A DNA stretch of 64,000 bases from Polaribacter reichenbachii (GTDB lineage: Bacteria > Bacteroidota > Bacteroidia > Flavobacteriales > Flavobacteriaceae): positions 3,951,501 through 4,015,500 of the forward strand of contig NZ_CP019419.1 of assembly GCF_001975665.1 (NCBI RefSeq), given 5' to 3'. How positions within the stretch are numbered: position 1 is the first letter of the stretch; each line of letters starts with the position of its first letter. The notes under the pieces are model-generated. The model was not told the DNA's origin. It worked only from the letters and a program-made list of their open reading frames with translations, and searched no databases. Below, piece by piece: positions 62,929 through 64,000 of this stretch. Position numbers and translations under genes: made by a program.

Positions 62929-63801
62929 ATGCATAATAATTTGGTAATTTTAGCAGGTGGAATGTCATCAAGAATGAAAAAACCTTCTACTTCAAAATCT
63001 GTTAATGAACAAGAAACTAGCCAAGCAAATAACAGAAGTAAAAGCTTAATTAGTGTTGGTAATTCTGGCAGACCTTTAATGGATTATCTTTTATTTAACG
63101 CAAAAAAAGCAGGTTATAAAAACATTTATATTGTTATCAATGAAAAAGGTGGCTTGTTTAAAGAGTTTTATGGAGAAAAAAGTAAAAACAATAATTTTAA
63201 CGGATTAAACATCTCCTTCCCTATTCAATACATCCCAAAAGATAGAGTAAAACCTTTTGGAACTGCAGATGCTGTTTTTCAGGCTGTTGAACAATTCCAA
63301 GAACTACAATCACAACAATTTACAGTTTGTAATAGCGATAATTTATATTCAGAAAAATCTTTAAAAATATTAAGAGAAACTTCGAATTCGAATGCCTTAG
63401 TTTCTTTTGATAGAGATGCTTTAGAATTTTCTTTAGAAAAAATTTACTCTTTTGCAATTATGAATTTAGATGAAAACAATTATCTAAAAAACATTATTGA
63501 AAAACCATCTGTTGAAGAAGCAGAAAACTATAAAGATGATGAAGGTAAGATTAGAGTAAGTATGAATATTTTTAAAATGGACGGAAAAATGATATATCCT
63601 TATTTAAAAAACTGTCCTATTCATCCTAAGAGAAATGAAAAAGAATTACCAACAGTAGTTTTAAATTGTGTTGCAGATTATACTGAAGCTTTTTTAGCCA
63701 TTCCGCTTTCTGAACACGTGCCAGATTTAACTGCTAAAGACGATATTATCATCATAAAAGAATATTTAAAGAAGCATTATCCAGATACTTTAACTTGGTA
63801 A
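62929..63801 (+). CDS. Sugar-1-phosphate nucleotidyltransferase-like protein
   Basis: 290 residues. N-terminal glycine-rich motif VILAGGMSSRMKKP, a 19-residue polar insertion, then KSLISVGNSGRPLMDYLLF, GTADAVFQAVEQF and VCNSDNLYSEKSLK give the pyrophosphorylase fold that transfers a nucleotide to a sugar-1-phosphate. The insertion after the glycine loop is unusual. It follows the kinase by 10 bases and fits the next step of sugar activation. Confidence 0.82.
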   Translation: MHNNLVILAGGMSSRMKKPSTSKSVNEQETSQANNRSKSLISVGNSGRPLMDYLLFNAKKAGYKNIYIVINEKGGLFKEFYGEKSKNNNFNGLNISFPIQYIPKDRVKPFGTADAVFQAVEQFQELQSQQFTVCNSDNLYSEKSLKILRETSNSNALVSFDRDALEFSLEKIYSFAIMNLDENNYLKNIIEKPSVEEAENYKDDEGKIRVSMNIFKMDGKMIYPYLKNCPIHPKRNEKELPTVVLNCVADYTEAFLAIPLSEHVPDLTAKDDIIIIKEYLKKHYPDTLTW

Positions 63802-63849
63802 GTTTTTAATTTTTATATTGCAAGTATCCTAATCATCAATAAAAAGTTT

Positions 63850-64000
63850 ATGATCAATTTAAGTACATTAGATTATGTATTAATCATTTCATTTTTTTTA
63901 ATCACTTTATTTATTGGAATTTACGTTTCTAAGAAATCTGGAAAAAATTCAACCGAGTTTTTTCTTTCTGGTAGAAATATGCCTTGGTGGTTGTTAGGTG
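63850..64000 (+). CDS. Sodium:solute symporter (3' end outside window)
   Basis: 50 codons are visible: MINLSTLDYVLIISFFLITL and then FIGIYVSKKSGKNSTEFFLS with GRNMPWWLLG, the SSS-family start (first helix and the S/F-F-L-S/G-R-x-M-P-W motif). Its start lies 48 bases after the nucleotidyltransferase stop. It probably imports the sugar released by the GH20 enzyme, by position. Confidence 0.85.
   Translation, partial: MINLSTLDYVLIISFFLITLFIGIYVSKKSGKNSTEFFLSGRNMPWWLLG

Overview
The window is AT-rich chromosomal DNA from a member of the Bacteroidota, almost certainly Flavobacteriaceae and plausibly Polaribacter-like (the genus is inference). The evidence is: GldF/GldG gliding genes, two secreted proteins with type IX secretion (T9SS) C-terminal sorting domains, a TonB receptor with a DUF4249 partner, several flavobacterial proteins of unknown function, and repeated exact matches to the Bacteroidota -7 promoter element TAnnTTTG shortly upstream of start codons. 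I see no rRNA, tRNA, CRISPR array, insertion sequence or prophage.

Layout. 1-3.9 kb: a truncated GlmU-like sugar nucleotidyltransferase, a secreted Reeler-like CxxCH protein, a thioesterase, a Nudix hydrolase and an unknown protein. 3.9-11.9 kb: a cNMP/CBS/DUF294 regulator with a DnaQ-like exonuclease, a lipoprotein, a 630-bp non-coding stretch that looks like a structured RNA gene, an MsbA-like ABC exporter and acetyl-CoA synthetase. 12-18.5 kb: a four-gene outer-membrane cluster (secreted protein, STN-TonB receptor, DUF4249 lipoprotein, MG2-like protein). 18.9-28.7 kb: TSUP and TerC membrane proteins, two unknown genes, fabV, purC, a 1015-residue secreted protein with nested domains, and phoH. 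28.8-33.9 kb: SAM hydroxide adenosyltransferase, an ABM-like protein, a GNAT, gldFG and an epimerase, interrupted by short tandem repeats that begin at stop codons. 34-36.8 kb: a DUF2911 protein and an arsenic operon (phosphatase-type reductase plus ACR3) without arsR but with two operator-like repeats. 36.9-42.3 kb: a 34-residue membrane peptide, Na+/solute symporter and Gfo/Idh/MocA oxidoreductase operon, and a PIG-L deacetylase. 42.5-48.1 kb: dnaN, a RelE/ParE toxin-antitoxin pair, an AcpH-like protein, gamma-glutamyltransferase, a VOC protein and an RluA-type pseudouridine synthase. 48.2-51.7 kb: a MocR regulator divergent from DinB, DUF1272, GNAT and PPOX-fold genes. 51.8-55.4 kb: a protein with two near-identical halves, an AI-2E family permease and a THUMP-like methyltransferase. 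55.4-58.6 kb: a small RNA or leader with its own terminator, then fdhD and a YdeP-type molybdopterin oxidoreductase. 58.6-64 kb: a beta-barrel built of three repeats and an apparent amino-sugar salvage operon (GH20 hexosaminidase, GHMP sugar kinase, nucleotidyltransferase, start of a symporter).

Working together. Three groups read as functional units. The hexosaminidase, symporter, anomeric kinase and nucleotidyltransferase could take a released sugar directly to a nucleotide sugar. The MocR/PPOX cluster points to vitamin B6 sensing or use. The DUF294 protein and exonuclease lie near acetyl-CoA synthetase, echoing the acs/actP neighbourhood of proteobacteria. The least explained items are the two non-coding RNA candidates, the 34-residue symporter partner, the DUF4249/MG2 cluster and the stop-codon-linked heptamer repeats. 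All functions come from reading motifs; no database search was run.
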